Of a stretch of DNA of 64,000 bases, positions 61,677 through 64,000 are shown in pieces (within the stretch, counting starts at the first letter, position 1; each line of letters starts with the position of its first letter). Position numbers and translations under genes: made by a program. This DNA is from Collinsella sp. (lineage in GTDB: Bacteria > Actinomycetota > Coriobacteriia > Coriobacteriales > Coriobacteriaceae), in NCBI GenBank assembly GCA_019425005.1, contig JAHYYK010000001.1, positions 71,854-135,853 of the forward strand. Reading direction: 5' to 3'. The notes under the pieces were generated by a model. The model had not been told where the DNA came from. It did no database searches and was given only the letters and a program-made list of their open reading frames with translations.

Positions 61677-62498
61677 TTACATCCCCTTGCGCAGGTCGCA
61701 CACGCCGGCTGCCGCCATCTCGCGCAGCAGCGTCTCGCGGTCGCGCGTCACGATCAAATCCAGCGGGAAGTGAATCTCGTCAAGCATCTTGCGCGCGTGA
61801 TCGAGTTTGCCAATGGCCATGCCAATGTGGGCATCGGTCGACACGCCAATACCCACGCCCAGCTCGGCGCAGCGCTCGGCGATCTTGCGGCATACGGCCC
61901 AATGCTCAGTGTCGACACCGTGTTCAAGACTATGGTTGTTGATCTCGATAATCTTGTGCTTGGCCTTGGCCGCCAGCAGCACCTCATCGATATCGAACGG
62001 CACGCCCGAGCGCCCCGTATGCCCCAGCATGAACACCTTGGGGTGATCCAGGGCATTGATGTACATCTCGGTTGTCTGGGCGAGCGTCGCGCCTTCGGCA
62101 AACTGCGGGTTATGCACGCTTGCCACCAAATAATCCAAATTACGCGTCACCAAATCGAACAGCGAATGCTGGTGACTGTACGAATCGCCGGCAATATCGA
62201 GCGAAACGGGAATGTCCTCGCCAAACAGGCCTCCATCCAGCGAAACGATATCGGCCTCGGCACCACGCAGCACCAGCACGCCGCTCCAAATGCGCGGCCA
62301 GATATCCTGGTTAATAAAGAATTGGAAACTGCGCAGGTCATTGGGACAAGGCGTAACCATCGAGCTTAAATGATCGGCGGAACCGAGCACCTGAAGGCCG
62401 CGCTCTGCCGCCCAATAGATGTTCTCCTCGATGGTTGAGTACGCATGCGCAGAGAACATCGTATGAGTATGAATATCACAAGAAAGAAGGTAGGGCAT
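61677..62498 (-). CDS. PHP-domain phosphatase (YcdX-like)
   Basis: A 273-residue metal-dependent phosphatase. The four PHP motifs are visible: CDIHTHTMFSAHAY, GSADHLSSM, EINNHSLEHGVD and VSTDAHIGMAIGKLD. LRGAEADIVSLDGG and LVASVHNPQF complete the trinuclear metal site. YcdX-type enzymes dephosphorylate small phosphate esters; the substrate is unknown. AAGGAG precedes the ATG at 62498; longer frames are not needed. It follows the aminotransferase gene in the same direction after about 160 bases with a hairpin. Confidence 0.9.
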   Translation of the reverse strand: MPYLLSCDIHTHTMFSAHAYSTIEENIYWAAERGLQVLGSADHLSSMVTPCPNDLRSFQFFINQDIWPRIWSGVLVLRGAEADIVSLDGGLFGEDIPVSLDIAGDSYSHQHSLFDLVTRNLDYLVASVHNPQFAEGATLAQTTEMYINALDHPKVFMLGHTGRSGVPFDIDEVLLAAKAKHKIIEINNHSLEHGVDTEHWAVCRKIAERCAELGVGIGVSTDAHIGMAIGKLDHARKMLDEIHFPLDLIVTRDRETLLREMAAAGVCDLRKGM

Positions 62499-62598
62499 CG
62501 GGTCTCCTTGTCCAGTATGGCCGTCGCGTATATTCATTGTACGCATAGCTTTCGGCAGTCGTAAAACTGCTTCATCCCAATCACACAACGGCATAGAC

Positions 62599-62630
62599 AA
62601 CGGGGTCTGGCTTAAAACCAAACCCCGTTT
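62599..62630 (-). terminator. Hairpin after the aminotransferase gene
   Basis: AACGGGGT and ACCCCGTT pair around a loop with extra complementary TGG/CCA. It lies about 30 bases after the aminotransferase stop. Confidence 0.55.
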
Positions 62631-62657
62631 CACGTAAAACATTGTAAGCAGAGCGCT

Positions 62658-63848
62658 TTACTTTCGACGATATTCGTCGGCCAGCTGCTTCCAGGCAGGC
62701 AGCGAGTTGACGATTGTCTCGTAGCTCACACAGTAGCCAAGGCGGAACCAGCCCGGCATGCCAAAACTATCCGAAGGCACCGCGAGCAGTTCGTACTTCT
62801 TCGCGCACTCGCAGAACGCATTCGCATCGGGCTCCAGCGCCTTCACCCACAAGTAGAATGCACCATCCGGCTCAACATAGGTGTAGCCGTACTCCGCTAG
62901 TGCATCGGTAAGCGCGGTGCGGTTGCGCGCATAGGCCTCGACATCGCTCGGTTCATCAATGCAGTCGATGATTACACGCTGGAAGAGGGCCGGTGTGCAC
63001 ACGAAGCCCAGCGTGCGGGCGGCACCGGCAACGGCCGGCATCAGGCGAGCAGCCTGCGGATTGGTATTGGGAACCAAAATCCAGCCCACGCGCTCGCCCG
63101 GCAGCGAAAGCGACTTGGAATACGAGTAGCACACCACGGTGTTCTCGTAGATCGAGGGCACCCAAGGCACCCCGGCACCGTACACGATCTCGCGGTACGG
63201 CTCATCAGAGATGAGCGTGATTGGGTTCTCGGAATCGCGCTTGGCGTTGACCTCGCGTAAAACATTGGCCAGTCGCGTCAGTGTATCGCGCGTATACACT
63301 GCACCGGTCGGGTTGTTGGGTGAGTCGATAATGACGGCAGCGGTCTTATCGGTAATCGCCTTGAGCACGTTATCCACGCTCAGCTGGAACGTATCTTCAT
63401 CGGCGAGCGCCTCAACACACGTGCAGCCGGCCTTCTCAATCCACACGCGATACTCCGGAAAGTACGGGGCGATAACAACAACCTCATCGCCCGGGTTCGT
63501 AACGGCATTGAGCGTGCAGGTGAGCGAAGCCGCGGCACCCACCGTCATAAAGACGTCCTTGCCCTCATAGCTCGTGCCAAAGCGACGGTTGAGCGAGTCG
63601 GCGACGGCTGCTCGACATTGCGGCAGACCCGGCGCAGGCGTGTATCCATGCAGCTGGTCGCTCGGCAGCTCCAAGGCCTTCTTAATGGACTCAGCCACGG
63701 CGGCAGGTGCCGGAACGCTCGGGTTACCCAGCGAAAAATCGAATACGTTCTCCGCGCCGATCTGTGCCTTGCGCTCAAGGCCATAGCTAAAGATCTCACG
63801 GATGATGGAGCTTTCCGCACCGCGAGCATACATAGTTTCGTTGATCAT
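62658..63848 (-). CDS. Class I pyridoxal-phosphate aminotransferase
   Basis: A 396-residue fold-type I aminotransferase. IDSPNNPTGAVY is the conserved Asn-Pro motif, ISDEPYREIVY follows it, and CYSYSKSLSLPGERVGW contains the PLP lysine. The N-terminal FDFSLGNPSVPAP and C-terminal WFRLGYCVS (carboxylate-binding Arg) are in place. The amino acid specificity cannot be read from sequence. GGGGA precedes the ATG at 63848; a longer frame to 63890 lacks a better ribosome site. It may be the first gene of a unit with the PHP phosphatase. Confidence 0.9.
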   Translation of the reverse strand: MINETMYARGAESSIIREIFSYGLERKAQIGAENVFDFSLGNPSVPAPAAVAESIKKALELPSDQLHGYTPAPGLPQCRAAVADSLNRRFGTSYEGKDVFMTVGAAASLTCTLNAVTNPGDEVVVIAPYFPEYRVWIEKAGCTCVEALADEDTFQLSVDNVLKAITDKTAAVIIDSPNNPTGAVYTRDTLTRLANVLREVNAKRDSENPITLISDEPYREIVYGAGVPWVPSIYENTVVCYSYSKSLSLPGERVGWILVPNTNPQAARLMPAVAGAARTLGFVCTPALFQRVIIDCIDEPSDVEAYARNRTALTDALAEYGYTYVEPDGAFYLWVKALEPDANAFCECAKKYELLAVPSDSFGMPGWFRLGYCVSYETIVNSLPAWKQLADEYRRK

Positions 63849-63904
63849 CTGTTCCCCTTTCGCATAGGCGCTATTGTACGCTTTAGCCAACTATAGCGCC
63901 ACAA

Positions 63905-63966
63905 TGTTGATTGGGGACAGACTTAAATGCGTGAAAACGCTCATTTAAGTCTGTCCCCAATCAACA
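63905..63966. repeat. Hairpin with 25-bp perfect arms containing GGGGACAG
   Basis: Arms 63905-63929 and 63942-63966 are exact complements around 12 bases. The arm contains TTGGGGACAGACTTAAATG. It shares the GGGACAG core with the dispersed repeats but places it in the stem. Confidence 0.85.
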
Positions 63967-64000
63967 TATCGCTCAAAAGAAAAAGCCTCCACAGGTTTCC

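Overview
The window looks like chromosomal DNA of a gut coriobacterium, most likely Collinsella or a close relative. This is inferred from the GC-rich coding sequence, the actinobacterial-style codon use, the PTS/BglG sugar modules and the paired ABC exporters. No rRNA, phage, insertion sequence or CRISPR array is visible. There is one tRNA-Ser gene and an SRP RNA gene. Most genes read on the minus strand.

Layout. 1-6608: an export operon of a SipW-type signal peptidase, two TasA/CalY-like proteins and the first 1515 codons of a very large surface protein that leaves the window. 7541-13151: a flavodoxin-like protein, a heterodimeric ABC exporter and an LANTG-anchored coiled-coil protein. 13152-14049: the SRP RNA gene set among several long hairpins. 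14050-20802: a TadA-glycerate kinase fusion, tRNA-Ser, TetR, LemA, IlvE, DedA and CysE. 20911-25149: a MarR regulator with a second heterodimeric exporter. 25331-34052: a small unknown protein, a nitroreductase, a membrane protein, a Fis-type regulator with a dead-looking AAA domain, a YeiH transporter with a GntR regulator, GlmS and a LacI regulator. 34269-35474: an AAA/DUF4143 ATPase of lower GC.

35613-46823 is the most coherent functional block. One operon encodes a PTS permease, a GH78 alpha-L-rhamnosidase, an Fe-S/flavin ene-reductase and a BglG antiterminator. Its leader shows a promoter, a LacI-type operator on the -35, a BglG-type RNA antiterminator (RAT) and an overlapping terminator. 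The next operon encodes rhamnulokinase, an AraA/FucI-like isomerase in the place of RhaA, and rhamnulose-1-phosphate aldolase, with two operators of the same TGAANCGNTTCA type. Together they suggest import of a rhamnose-containing glycoside, release and catabolism of L-rhamnose, and possibly reduction of the aglycone.

47044-53646 holds two paralogous HAD phosphatases with a shared upstream element, LarE, a second BglG-PTS-NIF3 operon, and a decayed fragment of the LacI gene found at 32919. 53934-63848 carries a secreted nuclease, an EF-G-like GTPase, an amino-acid ABC transporter, an RNA uracil methyltransferase, a PHP phosphatase and an aminotransferase.

Intergenic DNA is unusual. It contains very long hairpins with perfect arms and nested inner hairpins, and a dispersed family of short hairpins built around GGGACAG.
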